From Schizochytrium sp. TIO01 (taxonomy: Eukaryota > Sar > Bigyra > Thraustochytrida > Thraustochytriidae): a DNA stretch of 64,000 bases. Positions 11,063 through 21,459 of this stretch are shown here, one piece after another (positions within the stretch are counted from its first letter, which is position 1; each line of letters starts with the position of its first letter). The position numbers were made by a program, and so were the translations under genes. The notes below the pieces were generated by a model. It searched no databases. It had not been told where the DNA came from and saw nothing but the letters and a program-made list of their open reading frames with translations. The stretch is from positions 5,510,362-5,574,361 of the forward strand of contig SMSO01000025.1 of assembly GCA_004764695.1 (NCBI GenBank), in the 5' to 3' direction.

Positions 11063-11682
11063 GATAAAGTAAAATGACTCAGAAATGAAAGTATACTACA
11101 TATTTAAGGGTATGCGCGTGGGTGAAATCTGAACAGTAGTTGACCTTTTTCCTTTTTTTCCATTGATGTGCAATATAGGTCAATTTTCAGAAGAAATTTA
11201 TACGGGGATTTGAATATACTAGATATCAATATTCTTTTTTATAAGCTTTTTACAGAATTCTGTCTTAGCTTAATGAAAATAATATGAATAGGACTATTTT
11301 GGTATTTTGAGCAGACCTCTAACTTAACAAGTTTGCAACTCATGCTCAAGACTTCCCTAGGTGCTTTGCCTTTCATTATTGGTCATCTTGAACCTAATCA
11401 GGACACAGCCCTTCACAGCCCACACTTAAACATTGCTTGTTACTTTTTGGCCTCTACAAAGAACTATGACTAATCCCCATTTAGAAGTTAGATTCAGATG
11501 GAACCTTTAGCAGCGCAAAGTAAACGCAGTCACCCCCCAAGAGAGTGGCGATATCGCTGATTCAATTTTCAAGCATTTCACTTGTCGAAGTTGTCTTCAT
11601 TCCACTGATATCACTCGCCTTTCTGAATAGCCCCCAAAATATTCAAACGATTGACATATAATTTTAAGGGAAGGCTCAAACT

Positions 11683-12098
11683 CCCTGCTGAAGGATGGAT
11701 CCGGTCAGCTGAAGGTTGACTATTAAGATAAAGGTACACAGCTTTTGATGAAGGCTTGTAAAAAGGTTGATTCTAAGAGTCAGCGAACTACTGTTCTGGA
11801 AATGATTTTAAAGAGAGACCGATTCATGTAGTAATTAGGGGGCTACGACATTCTTGAACTGTATTAGATATACTTGACGGGGTTAGGCTAATTCAACCTC
11901 TTCAATTATCGATCCCTGTTGTACCATACTTGTTCTAGGTAATATTTAGTCACATTGTTTATTCTTGGCTTCTCAACCACGTAAGTCTGGTTGTCTAGTT
12001 CTGCTCTTTGCTATGTCCATGAGGTCTTTACTAAGGGATGCCAAGAACTCCAGCAATATCTTGTCCACTAGTTCGTTCGATTAGAGATCTTAGCACTC
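11683..12098 (-). repeat. Dispersed repeat of about 430 bp, copy B (inverted)
   Basis: This is the reverse-orientation relative of copy A. On the plus strand it starts with a ctgctgaagg block and runs through gatgaaggctt, gattcatgtagtaatta and tcttgtccactag to gagatcttagcac, which mirrors the left end of A. It is diverged by many substitutions and small indels. With A it forms inverted arms about 620 bp apart, so a transcript across both could fold into a long imperfect hairpin. Confidence 0.75.
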
Positions 12099-12844
12099 TC
12101 GCTGGCAAAAAAATACACATAGGACATGAATATGATAATAATTGAATAAACATATTCCACTATGCAAAGATTTGTAGCATTTTCGTATTCGTTCTCTGTT
12201 GCTAAGTCTTCACTTTGGTGTTTGAAAAAGTCTGAAGTATGATGAAGAACTCATATTTTGAGTCACATAAGTCATTGAGATGGAAAAAAATCCCGTAAAA
12301 AGTAAGGCAGACTTCACTTTCAATCTTTCCTCTTTGACTTTTATCAAATGCCTTTCCCTATTTCGAGCTTTCCATTCAAAGGACCCTTTGAACATGTTTA
12401 GTTATACATACTTCCTTAGCAATCCGGTGTCGGCTAGGAGTGCCGAAGGGCAGAACCAAAAAACGATTTAGCAATCAAAACTTTAGTTCACGAGGCTTAA
12501 AAAACCCGAGGACCAGATAGCCGAGAATTGAAGCAATTATCCAAAATAAACACTAACTGGCCTCTACATGCTGCGCAAAGTATTATATGCACCTTATCGT
12601 AAAATCTTACGCACCAGTCTTTCTGCTTAGTTTGCAGACCTCTGATTTCTAAAGCTGGTGTCGAGTTCAAAGCATTTACCTTCATCTTTCCTTGCAGACA
12701 AAGCGACCCTGAGCTGGTTCCTCACCTCAATCGTCCTGGTAACATGCAAGTACTGTCTTTTTCAAGCTCCAGGCAGCTATGTTTTAGTACGCCTGCTGCC
12801 CTGGGTAAACGACTATCAGACTCTTTATACATTGTCTTTAAAGG

Positions 12845-12876
12845 TCATTCATTCATTCATTCATTCATTCATTCAT
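12845..12876. repeat. (ATTC)n microsatellite
   Basis: About eight ATTC units at the switch from the AT-rich segment to the next mosaic segment. Confidence 0.9.
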
Positions 12877-15457
12877 GTTATTGAATTGGTCGAATCCACG
12901 TTGCCGCTATAACGAGTTAGTACCGGTTTCAGCAAAAGCCGTTCTGCTTTTCCGAGTAGGTAGTATCTTTTGTCTGATCCAAATCTTATACGATCCATCC
13001 ATGATACGCCTTGCGCCGTATTGAGCACAAGTTCGCTGCTCAGTCATTGAGCCACTCCGATTCTGGCCTCTGGCTCCTTTCCGCCCATAAGAAGCCCGAG
13101 TAAATGCAGGCGGCCGTGTCCTCAAACCTTAAGACGAGACCACGCAACAACCATTATGAATAGGCGAGGTGGGCGGACTTTAGTTAGAACCCAATTAATT
13201 CGTCATCTTCAGATCTCCGTTGAATAAACAAAACTCCGTTGCTGAGTAAATAACCATAAAGTCCAGTTTCTCTCCCCACTACGCAACGAGTCGCGAAGAC
13301 CGCGATTCGGTGGTCGCTCCTGCGAACGAAGCATTCTCCTGTCGTCGGCATTTCATGCACTGCGCTCGTTTCACGCACTTCGATTCAGGCAATGCCACCG
13401 CTCGAAATGAAGTTAGGAATTTAGTGAAGAACTCGAAAGAGCGGACTTAAATAAAAGAAAGAATGAATGAAAGACACAAATGCGTTTTCCTGGTTCTTGT
13501 CATGTCACGGTCGCTCACGGGTCCACGCCCTGGGCCCCAGAGCCCGCCTCGCGCCCTCCCTCACGCTGCAGCACGCAGGCCCTGCGCTTGACAGGATCGC
13601 TGCGAAGGGTTGTGGGGGGAAGGAGAGCACAACGCCATCGTGCTGCTGAGCCCGCAACAGCTGCCTCGCTGCCGAAGCATCAACGACGTAAACCCGCGAC
13701 TGTTTCGGCCTTTCGAGATCCGGTCCTCCGCGCCAGCATGAACGAGCGAACTGTCTTCGACACGGACAACGTCTGCTTGTGTCGGCCGACAAGATCGCCT
13801 GCGAAGTAAATGCTCTCGCTTGCCAGCCTCGCGGCATGGCCTCTTCGGAGGCAGTCAAGCTCAGCTCGCAACCTCAAAAGCAGTCGCGGCGATCCACACA
13901 ACCAACTCAGGGCACGCACGTACGTTGGAAACTCCCGCGCAGTTCTCGACGCGGCTATCTAATCTATCTCTGGAGCTCGTTTTGGTAAGGGCACCTGGTT
14001 TCCTTGACCGGTTTTACGATAGTTGCACGTCAAATTTATGCCGAGGGATCGATTGAATTTCATTGCATTGCATTGTATGGAATTGCATCGCATTGCTTTG
14101 CATCTCATCGCATTGCTTTGCTTTGCTTTGCTTTGCATTGTCTTCACAGACTAAAAAGTTGGCCATGACCAACTGTCGAACTCGCAACGTGTCATTTGCG
14201 GAGGGTGGGATGGACGTCTTGGGGTGGCCCATCTCCGTTTCCTGCATTGTTCAACCCTCCTCAATCAGGCCGCGCCAGCGACGTCGGGGTTCTGCACCGA
14301 GCCGAGGCCCAGGACATCGCCGTGGCCATGTCTTGCAATGCAGTTCCCGTGCTCTCTGCACAGGCAAAGAGGAGGCCGAAGAAAGCTAGCTGGCTCGACC
14401 CATCGAAAGACTCTGCCTTCTTGAAACTAAACTAAAACTAGAGAAGAAGGGTGTGCGAGGGTCCTCGTGGGTCCTCGTAAGGCCCTAGAGGGAACCCGCA
14501 GGGGTGGGCCCAAAAAAGCCTGATCTAATTGAGTAAAAATAAGTTCTTCTTTCTGTCACTTTCGTTTTTCCGCTCGTCGAGTTCTTTTCACGGGTGTTTC
14601 TCGCGGCAGACCCTGAACTGGGCTGGGCGCTCCTCAGGTCCTTCGGTCGCGACCACCGTCTGGAAGTCACTTGCTTGAATAAAAGGTGCTGGCAGTTCGA
14701 CGCGCGGAAAGATCTTCTTTGCTTGCGTTTCGTGGAAGAAGTCTGAACGAAGACGCACTCCGAACAACGTACGATTGGCATATTTCTCTGGAGGTTTTAG
14801 TTCGCCAAGGTCGATTCCTTCGAACTACGTTCGGAGGCATAGCTGCGAGAGGATTGGGGCTACGTACGAACCGTGCGGGGCTTTAGAGGGTCGGGGAGAG
14901 CAAGCCAGCTCGTTTGTTTGTTTTGTTGTTGTCTTTGTTGTTTTTTTAAAGAGCCGAGGCTTCGCGTGCGCTTTTTTGAGGGAGGTTTGTTGAGGCGGAA
15001 GTTTTTGCGAGGTCCTGGTTTTCGACTCTTCTTAGTTTGCACAATAAACGAGGGCCGTGAGAGCAGGCGTCAACGGCATCAGGCACATCATCACACCCGC
15101 AAAGCAATAGCGACCCGGGTTCACCGCTGCGACGGCGTGTGTGCGTGATCTCATTCGAGGCGTTGGGGGCTCTAGCCAACCTCGAGAGAAGCAAAAGCCT
15201 CCAGCTTCCAGAGCTGAGCCGAAACCATATCTGACGAAGCGAAGCGAAGCGGAGGGCAAGCTTTGCAACTTAGCAGGCAGTAGCGACTAGAGCCATTGCC
15301 GGCAGCAGTAGGCAGCCTTGAAGACAGCATAAAAGCATCAGTGTTAGTATTGTGAAATCTTTGATAGTAGGAAACGTGGCGTGGTGCATTCGGAGAGATC
15401 TTGGAGCCAAATTCAGAAGGGCAAAACCTTTGTTTCAGAGCAACGTGATATTTCAAA
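12877..15457. other. Gene-free mosaic segment 2, upstream of the BTB gene
   Basis: GC-richer, with CpG-rich patches (13.5-13.9 kb, 14.2-14.4 kb) and the GCATT/GCTTT tract at 14058-14142. Frames of 60-117 codons overlap on both strands without recognisable domains. The last 250 bp carry the promoter and 5' leader of the BTB/pentapeptide gene, but I see no clear TATA box. Confidence 0.55.
14058..14142. repeat. GCATT/GCTTT pentanucleotide minisatellite
   Basis: About 85 bp of attgc and tttgc pentamers with substitutions (ttgcattgcattg, then tttgctttgctttg). Confidence 0.85.
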
Positions 15458-16831
15458 ATGGAGGAAAAGGACGAGCACCTGCTGAGTGAGAGCAGGTCTC
15501 TAACCGTAGAAAACGCTGGGTCCAACTTTCCCTCGTCAATCAATGTAGCAAATGGATCGTCAACGGCAATCTTACGTGAGGTTCCAGTTAATGTTCTTGA
15601 AGACGTTGAGTCGCTGCGTAAGGAGAGGATGCTCTTGGCCAAGGAACGCGCAAAGCTCGAAACTCTTCGCGCAGAAGGCTTTGTGGGAAAGATTAGTGGC
15701 ATGGAGAGCCAGCATCGTGTCGTTCATCTTAATGTAGGGGGTAAATCCTTTGTGACATCCATGAACAGTATTGCTTCATGCAATGGAAGCTTGCTGTACA
15801 GTATCGTAAAGCATAGTTCTACAATGAGAGCTTCCGTCCTCGAGGGAGAGCACGATGAGGTTTTTATTGACAGGGATGGAGAACATTTTGCGTTCATCCT
15901 TAATTGGCTGCGTGCGAAGGCATGCTGCTCAGGGTACAAACCTCCCCCAAGTTCGGTTCGAGAGGATGTACTTATCGAGGCTGAATACTTTGGACTCGAT
16001 GATCTCGTGGACTACTTGAGGCACTTCAAGTCTGGCGGAGCTGATCGCATGGATGGAAGTCGTCTGCTGGAGCTTAAAGCTATGGGCGCGAGAGATTTTG
16101 ATGGTGCGAATTTCTCTAATGGAATGTATGATGGCATTTGTTTTAGCTCAGATCAAGCTCGTAGACACGCACGCAGCGCTCGGTTCACTGACAGCAGTTT
16201 ACAGCGTGCTAGGTTTGAAGGCATGGACTTGAGCGATGCCGACTTTACTGGTAGCTTGTTACAAAATGCTAACTTTCATGGGGCAAAGCTGTCAGGGGCT
16301 TGTTTTGATGGTGCAAACTTAACAGGGGCCGACTTCTCTGGAGCGGATTTACGAGGTGCTATCATCGAACGAGCTGAGTCTTTGAGCAGGTGTAACTTTG
16401 CTGGATCAAGAATGGATGGTCTAGAGTTACGCCACCGGCACGATCTGCAGCATGTCTGTATGGAGCGAGTATTTGGTCCTGGTGCGGACCTTCGTGGGAG
16501 TAATATGCAAAGTGCAAACCTTAAGGGTGCAAAGCTACAAAATGCTCAGCTACAAGGGTGCTGCTTGAGATACTCCTCCCTCCAACCCTCTGAAAAGCCT
16601 GTCTTAAATGGAGGGAGCCCAGAGCAAGAAACTGATTTGGAACAAGCAAACCTTGAAGGCTGTGACTTTCTTTGCGCAACATTGCAGAGGGCAAACTTTC
16701 GGTCTGCAAAGCTTGGGGGGGCTATCTTTTCTGGTGCCAACACACGAGGTGCGTGCTACGAGCAAACTGTTTTTCAAACTCTGCGTGGCGGCCCAGGCTC
16801 GAGCTCAATGCGGCGTTCATCACTTGGTTGA
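15458..16831 (+). CDS. BTB/T1 (KCTD-type) protein with C-terminal pentapeptide repeats
   Basis: Single 457-aa frame; ATG in good context (tcaaaATGg). A charged helical segment, probably coiled coil, spans about residues 45-75. A T1/BTB domain spans about 86-190, opening with HRVVHLNVGGKSFVTS and containing DRDGEHFAFILNWLR. Pentapeptide repeats of the A(D/N)(L/F)xx type fill about 213-300, 340-365 and 393-435 (for example ADFTG, ANFHG, ANLTG, ADFSG, ADLRG), separated by irregular linkers. The architecture matches animal KCTD9 and plant BTB/pentapeptide proteins. In that family the T1 domain oligomerises and can act as a cullin-3 substrate adaptor, while the pentapeptide part forms a right-handed beta-helix for binding partners. 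Function here is inferred from architecture. No signal peptide or membrane segment is seen, so it is likely cytosolic or nuclear. The gene is intact. Confidence 0.92.
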   Translation: MEEKDEHLLSESRSLTVENAGSNFPSSINVANGSSTAILREVPVNVLEDVESLRKERMLLAKERAKLETLRAEGFVGKISGMESQHRVVHLNVGGKSFVTSMNSIASCNGSLLYSIVKHSSTMRASVLEGEHDEVFIDRDGEHFAFILNWLRAKACCSGYKPPPSSVREDVLIEAEYFGLDDLVDYLRHFKSGGADRMDGSRLLELKAMGARDFDGANFSNGMYDGICFSSDQARRHARSARFTDSSLQRARFEGMDLSDADFTGSLLQNANFHGAKLSGACFDGANLTGADFSGADLRGAIIERAESLSRCNFAGSRMDGLELRHRHDLQHVCMERVFGPGADLRGSNMQSANLKGAKLQNAQLQGCCLRYSSLQPSEKPVLNGGSPEQETDLEQANLEGCDFLCATLQRANFRSAKLGGAIFSGANTRGACYEQTVFQTLRGGPGSSSMRRSSLG

Positions 16832-18611
16832 TCTTATGAGCTGTTTACATTCCTTATTGCAAAACAAGAAGTCTGCACCTATTGCCTTGCCTGTAATAAC
16901 GTAATCACACTGCTGTCTCGAAACGACACATCTGTGATGAGATATACCTGTACGACTTGAACGATACGGTCGCCTGTATTCTGCAAGTCAAATCAATTAA
17001 TTTGAAATTTCATCGTATCACTCTGTGCCAAACAATTAACACTTTTATCGCCTTTTCTCACTTTTCATATCTTGCTTTGACAATCCCTTGGGCTTTCGTA
17101 GTCATGATCATGCTTTTGTATTCTTCGATTTTTATTTTTATTAAAATAGAAATAAAAATGGAATATTGAATTGAACCAAAGGTCTGCAAGACAACGGGAA
17201 GGTTTGGTGAGCCGAGATAAGATGATAAAGCTACTGGGAAGATCATCATTGAATGATTTATCATCTTTTATTTTTTGGCAATCCTATGTTTTTGAAATAT
17301 ATATGACTTAGTTTGGCGAATTTTAATAGTGAGAAGGCCTTGTTCAATCAAGAACAGTACACTCTATAAGGCCTAGTACATTCATTAAATGCATAAATAT
17401 ATTTTTATTTTTTAACACCTGAAGCGAGTGTTCAATTCACAAAAGAGACGATGCTCACGTCCACGATGGTTCACACATCAAAACTAAATGATCATGGTGA
17501 CCTCAAAAAATTAACTTCCAAGGTTAAACTCTTTTGAAGCATTTTAGCTCACACTCAAAATTCTACTCGTTATTTCTCTTGACAAAATTATATCAACTTT
17601 CGGTAGTGGCAGAACTTATCTGATTCACTATAAAAAGAGAAGAAAAGAATTCTGGAGCGTTCATTCCATTCATCGACCTTCAGTTGGCTTTGCTGCTCGG
17701 GAATGAAAGAAATCCTAGTATGAGAACACACAAGATTCATTGGTTCAAATGAAAAAATATACTCGGCTCTTCCATTATATGGTCAACATTCGAATTTCAT
17801 GTAGCCCAGGCTACACGATTTGTCAAGAATAAGTATTATGAAGGAACACCAGGTGAAGGTTTCTTGGTAGACCAATTGAGCTCGTATGGTAGTGCTGAGA
17901 TCTCCAATCGAATGAGCTGTTGGACACGACATTGCAGGAGTTCTGTGCATCCCTTTGTTAACTGTCAAGGATTTAGGGTTTACACGGAAGAGAACTAGGT
18001 AACCAGACCTCTATACTTGAGAAGCCATGATTCAAAATGTACATACACCTATTATAGAGTTAAGTGTGACGGAGTCCAAGTTGGTGTTTGAAGAGTTCTG
18101 AATTAACCTAACCCGATCAATAATGTCTAACAAAGATCAAGTATGTCTATCCTAATCTAAATACAACATGAGTCATGCTGCCTTGGATTGCAATTTCCAG
18201 GACAGCAGATCTCTCACTCTTCAAATTAAAGAATGTCTTTCAAGCCTTCATAAAGGCTGAAAAGTCCTGCTTTCATCTTCATAGTCAACTTAAAGCTGAG
18301 CAGATTCATCTTTCAGCAGTTACACCATACAGAGTAGCGGAGTGAACTGTGGATAGGATCAAGATCTCCTGCATGAAATATGTCTAAATTATTCTGCACA
18401 ACACCATCCTTTGAGTTAGTTAAAAATAAAGCTACAACCTGGTGCCTAGAAGTAGGAGTTCGACAGAGCTGAAGATCAATAATGAGCAGAGATTTGGGTT
18501 AATGTATTACCTTGAATCAAGGTAAAGTGTTGAAATCGTATTAGGTGTATATTAAAATCACTAACCGACCTCCCTTCAACCAGCAGCAATGAGCTCTACA
18601 GCTCAGGGCCA
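16832..18611. other. Intergenic region between the BTB gene and the tRNA gene
   Basis: AT-rich, with no coding frame above 70 codons. The first part is presumably the 3' untranslated region of the BTB gene; no clear polyadenylation signal could be assigned. Copy C of the dispersed repeat lies at 17889-18324. Confidence 0.6.
17889..18324 (+). repeat. Dispersed repeat of about 430 bp, copy C
   Basis: Same orientation and block order as copy A. Its left end shares 21 identical bases with A, and the ccaggacagcag block and the ctttcagcag-like right end are also present. It ends about 290 bp before the tRNA gene. No inverted partner is seen nearby, so the inverted pairing of A and B is not a fixed property of the family. 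Confidence 0.75.
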
Positions 18612-18683
18612 GCAGGTGTAGCTCAGTGGTAGAGCGTCCGCCTGACACGCGGAAGGTCACGAGTTCGATCCTCGTCATCTGTA
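18612..18683 (+). tRNA. tRNA-Val, anticodon GAC
   Basis: A full cloverleaf can be drawn. The 7-bp acceptor stem (GCAGGTG with CATCTGT) has two G-T pairs. The D arm is GCTC/GAGC with loop AGTGGTA, including G18-G19. The anticodon stem is TCCGC/GCGGA with loop CTGACAC, giving anticodon GAC at 18644-18646, which reads GUC/GUU Val. The T arm is ACGAG/CTCGT with loop TTCGATC. There is no intron and no encoded CCA. A-box-like (TAGCTCAGTGG) and B-box-like (GAGTTCGATCC) promoters lie inside. The anticodon arm resembles cytosolic eukaryotic tRNA-Val. Nuclear genomes usually supply AAC (inosine) instead of GAC, so this is odd. A SINE head is the main alternative. Confidence 0.88.
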
Positions 18684-19850
18684 AAAGATTTATTTTTTTC
18701 TACTTTCAAATAGTAGAAACAGAAAAGAACATAATAAATCATATGACTCTTATGTTCGCATTTACTTCCAATATACTTCTGTTTTTGTTACTTAGTTAAC
18801 AAAAACAAAATTTTTGGAATGAAAAACGTTTTTTGAATAATAAACAATATAAGGCGCTTTCTTTAAGAATAAAAAAGGCATATGAAGAAAGTAAGGATGA
18901 GAAATTCGTTGGAAAGCAGCATTGATATATAATGATAGGAAAGGACCATGCAAAGTTACTTGAAGTGTTCCTTTGATTGACGACTCTAGCATTGTGATAT
19001 TTGGAGCTCATTGTGTATCGTGTCGAGGAAGACACCGTTACTTGCGATCATGGATACCTGCATTTTACTTTAGAAGCTATTTGTGTATAAGTAAGAAGCC
19101 GCTTCAAAGTAAAACTTGTCTCACCTCCGTGTACACCGCCGCTTTAGCTGTTGTTATCGCTTTGGTCTCTCTCCTGATGGTGCCACCAAACAAAACATTA
19201 GCCATGAGTATTTTGTCGCCCTTAAAAGTCTTTCTTCACCTTTTGCAAGGATGGCAAACGCCACTCCATCTGCTGGGTCGTGTAATTACGTATAAAATGG
19301 AAATTGTTATTCGTAGATTGTGTTTCAACTTTGTCAGGATTTTGAACATCTGAGATGTATAAGAGTTGATAAATGGCTGGCTAAAAGGAAGGAAGTAGAG
19401 GAGGGAGTTTTCGGTCGCCAACTTGTTGATTATTAAATCTTTTATAGTTGTTGACCAATCCTTAAATTGAAGTTTAAGCATTGCCTGCTTCTTATACAAA
19501 CATCGTACATGACAGCTTTTACCTTTAAGAATTTGAGAAATGAAATGTAGCGCTCTGTAAAGACGAGTGGTGTAAAAAAGGCGGCTTATTTTCCAACATT
19601 CAAGCCAACTTTCCTCACATACTATTATTTTACGAATTCGGGTTCCAAAAAGCACTTGATGATTTTAAGATTATGTTTATTAAAATAAACAAGACCTAAC
19701 ATGCGAACAGAGAAAGCATTGCTCGAGCCTGACCGATTCTCAGTTCACAATACTTGAAAAAATGCCGTTTACTTTATAACCAAAAAATTAATCAAATAAA
19801 GACACTTTGTAGACCACACAACATGTTTCTGTATCTCTACCTGCCTACTT
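18684..19850. other. AT-rich stretch without a supported gene
   Basis: Past the T-run I see no recognisable element. Two opposed frames exist: 126 codons on plus at 18973-19353, and 139 codons on minus at 19236-19655. Neither shows family motifs, and neither could be supported as a gene. Confidence 0.5.
18693..18699 (+). terminator. RNA polymerase III terminator of the tRNA gene
   Basis: Run of seven T about 10 bases after the discriminator base, as expected for Pol III termination. It supports the tRNA being an active gene. Confidence 0.7.
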
Positions 19851-20378
19851 TAAAGCGAAACCTTTTCTCAGTCCACTGCGGTCCGGGCCTTGAGATACGT
19901 TAGGGCACAGCTTTTTATTAAACATGGCGTTACTCCACACACTTTAGTTTGTTTCATTTGTTTCATGCCCAAAGAAAGTGTCAAACTCTCGCATGTGCTT
20001 TATTTTACAGGCCTAGCGTTGGCCGACGAAATAGGCGAGTACCTATCATATCTCACTTTGGCTTTGCTAGTCCTTGGGCAATACAAGGCGATAGAAGCAG
20101 CGAAAGAAGGAAGGTTGTCTGGGCCATCCATACCTATTATGGCACTGGTTGATGTTTGTTTTCCAGTTTTCATGAAATAAACAAGAACTCGAATCATTCG
20201 CTTGCTTGCTTGCTTGCTTGCCTTCATTAATAGATTCTTTGCTTTCAAGGTTGCACTTTCCAACGGAAGTAGTCGCACTGTCGACTTCGTTTACTCTGAG
20301 ATTGATCTCGTTCAGTGCCACTAAGCGCTCGTTCGCGGTTCGACTTTCCATGGTGGTGCTTCCGCTGTGCTGCTACAA

Positions 20379-20449
20379 TTGTTTGTTTGTTTGTTTGTTT
20401 GTTTGTTTGTTTGTTTGTTTGTTTGTTTGTTTGTTTGTTTGTTTGTTTT
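20379..20449. repeat. (TTTG)n microsatellite
   Basis: About 17 perfect units. Confidence 0.95.
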
Positions 20450-20519
20450 CGCGACTGCAATTGGGCCATCTGAGAAGCGATGACGCCACAACCATCGATG
20501 GCGGGCATTATTCTGGTTG

Positions 20520-20653
20520 CACCACACCTCATCACACCACATTACATCACACCACACCACATCACAGCACAGCACATCACAGCACAGAGCAGAGCAGCAC
20601 TTCGCTCACAACACAACACAACACAGCACAGCACAGCACAGCACAGCACAGCG
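20520..20653. repeat. CACAC/CACAG compound minisatellite
   Basis: About 130 bp of five-base words (catca, cacac, cacag, agcac) ending in a perfect (CACAG)n run. Frames through it encode His/Thr/Ser repeats and are discounted. Confidence 0.9.
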
Positions 20654-21417
20654 CCGCACGGGCCGCTCGTCCGCGGCTCTGGAGCAGCCTCCGCCCCATT
20701 AAGTTTCTCGCTGTCATCGAGTATTGCAATCAAGAATGAATGCACTCACTCACTCACTTCCTTCCGTGCTTGCGTGTTGTGTGCTTGCGTGCTTGCCTGG
20801 TGTGGAGTCCACCCGTCTCCAAGGCCGGGTCATTTCCCTGTTACCAGCAGAAAACATGGCCAGAAGGCCGCCCTCGCAGAGGAGATCCATCGGTTCTATC
20901 CGCTGCTTGCGGAGCTGCCGTCGCTGGCTTCTTCTGCGGGCACTTGCACAGTTGGCAATCTCGCCCAGCGGGCGGGCATCTATTTTATCCATCCATCAAT
21001 GAATGCATCAATCAATCAGTCGTCGATCTCTTCCGATTGGTTCGACTTTGTCCTCGAGTCTGGCTTCTTCGCCAAACAAAGGGCCGTGCAACAGCTGCAA
21101 TTCTTACTTGCTTACTCACTTACCTTCATTCTGATTCCTGTTCGCTTGGATCTTCCCTCTTCTTTCTGCGGTGGTCGCTTGCACAGTGGAGAAAGGCGAC
21201 GAGAACCCAAAGTTTCCATTGTCGATTGATGTTCGCTCATCCATGATTAGTGGTGTCATTGTTCGAACTTCTTCTTCTTCTTTTCCTAAAGCTCCTTTTT
21301 AAAATAAGATAAATAAATAAACGAATTAAAGTTATAAAAAGTTCAGAAAATAACAAAAGAACTTCAAAGTTGTTAAAGATTGGTTAGTCACCACACTTAC
21401 TTATGAGGTAGTGGGCC

Positions 21418-21459
21418 TTCATTCATTCATTCATTCATTCATTCATTCATTCATTCATT
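21418..21459. repeat. (ATTC)n microsatellite
   Basis: About ten perfect units. A short complementary-sense (GAAT)n run follows at about 21502-21530, so the two can pair as an inverted repeat. Confidence 0.9.

Larger units (their letters stand above)
8150..12840. other. AT-richer, tandem-repeat-poor segment without genes
   Basis: About 4.7 kb with almost no microsatellites, in clear contrast to both neighbours. Open frames reach only 84 codons on either strand and none has recognisable features. The only structure found is the inverted pair of dispersed repeats at 10637-11062 and 11683-12098, and a small 14-bp tandem (ctttgcaaaagttc, 2.8 copies) at 8741-8778. This may be old, decayed transposon sequence. 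Confidence 0.6.

Noticed and set aside
15172-15702. 176-codon minus frame overlapping the start of the BTB gene
   Set aside because: Antisense shadow of a well-supported gene.
18973-19353. 126-codon plus frame with one hydrophobic segment
   Set aside because: An opposed 139-codon frame overlaps part of it, and neither has motifs or clear coding signals.
19890-20180. 96-codon plus frame ending at a (CTTG)n repeat
   Set aside because: Reads somewhat like a small membrane protein but has no recognisable family and several overlapping frames.
20206-21246. Frames of 168-249 codons through TTTG and CACAG arrays
   Set aside because: Three frames stay open over the same bases because of the repeats and composition; no domain is recognisable.
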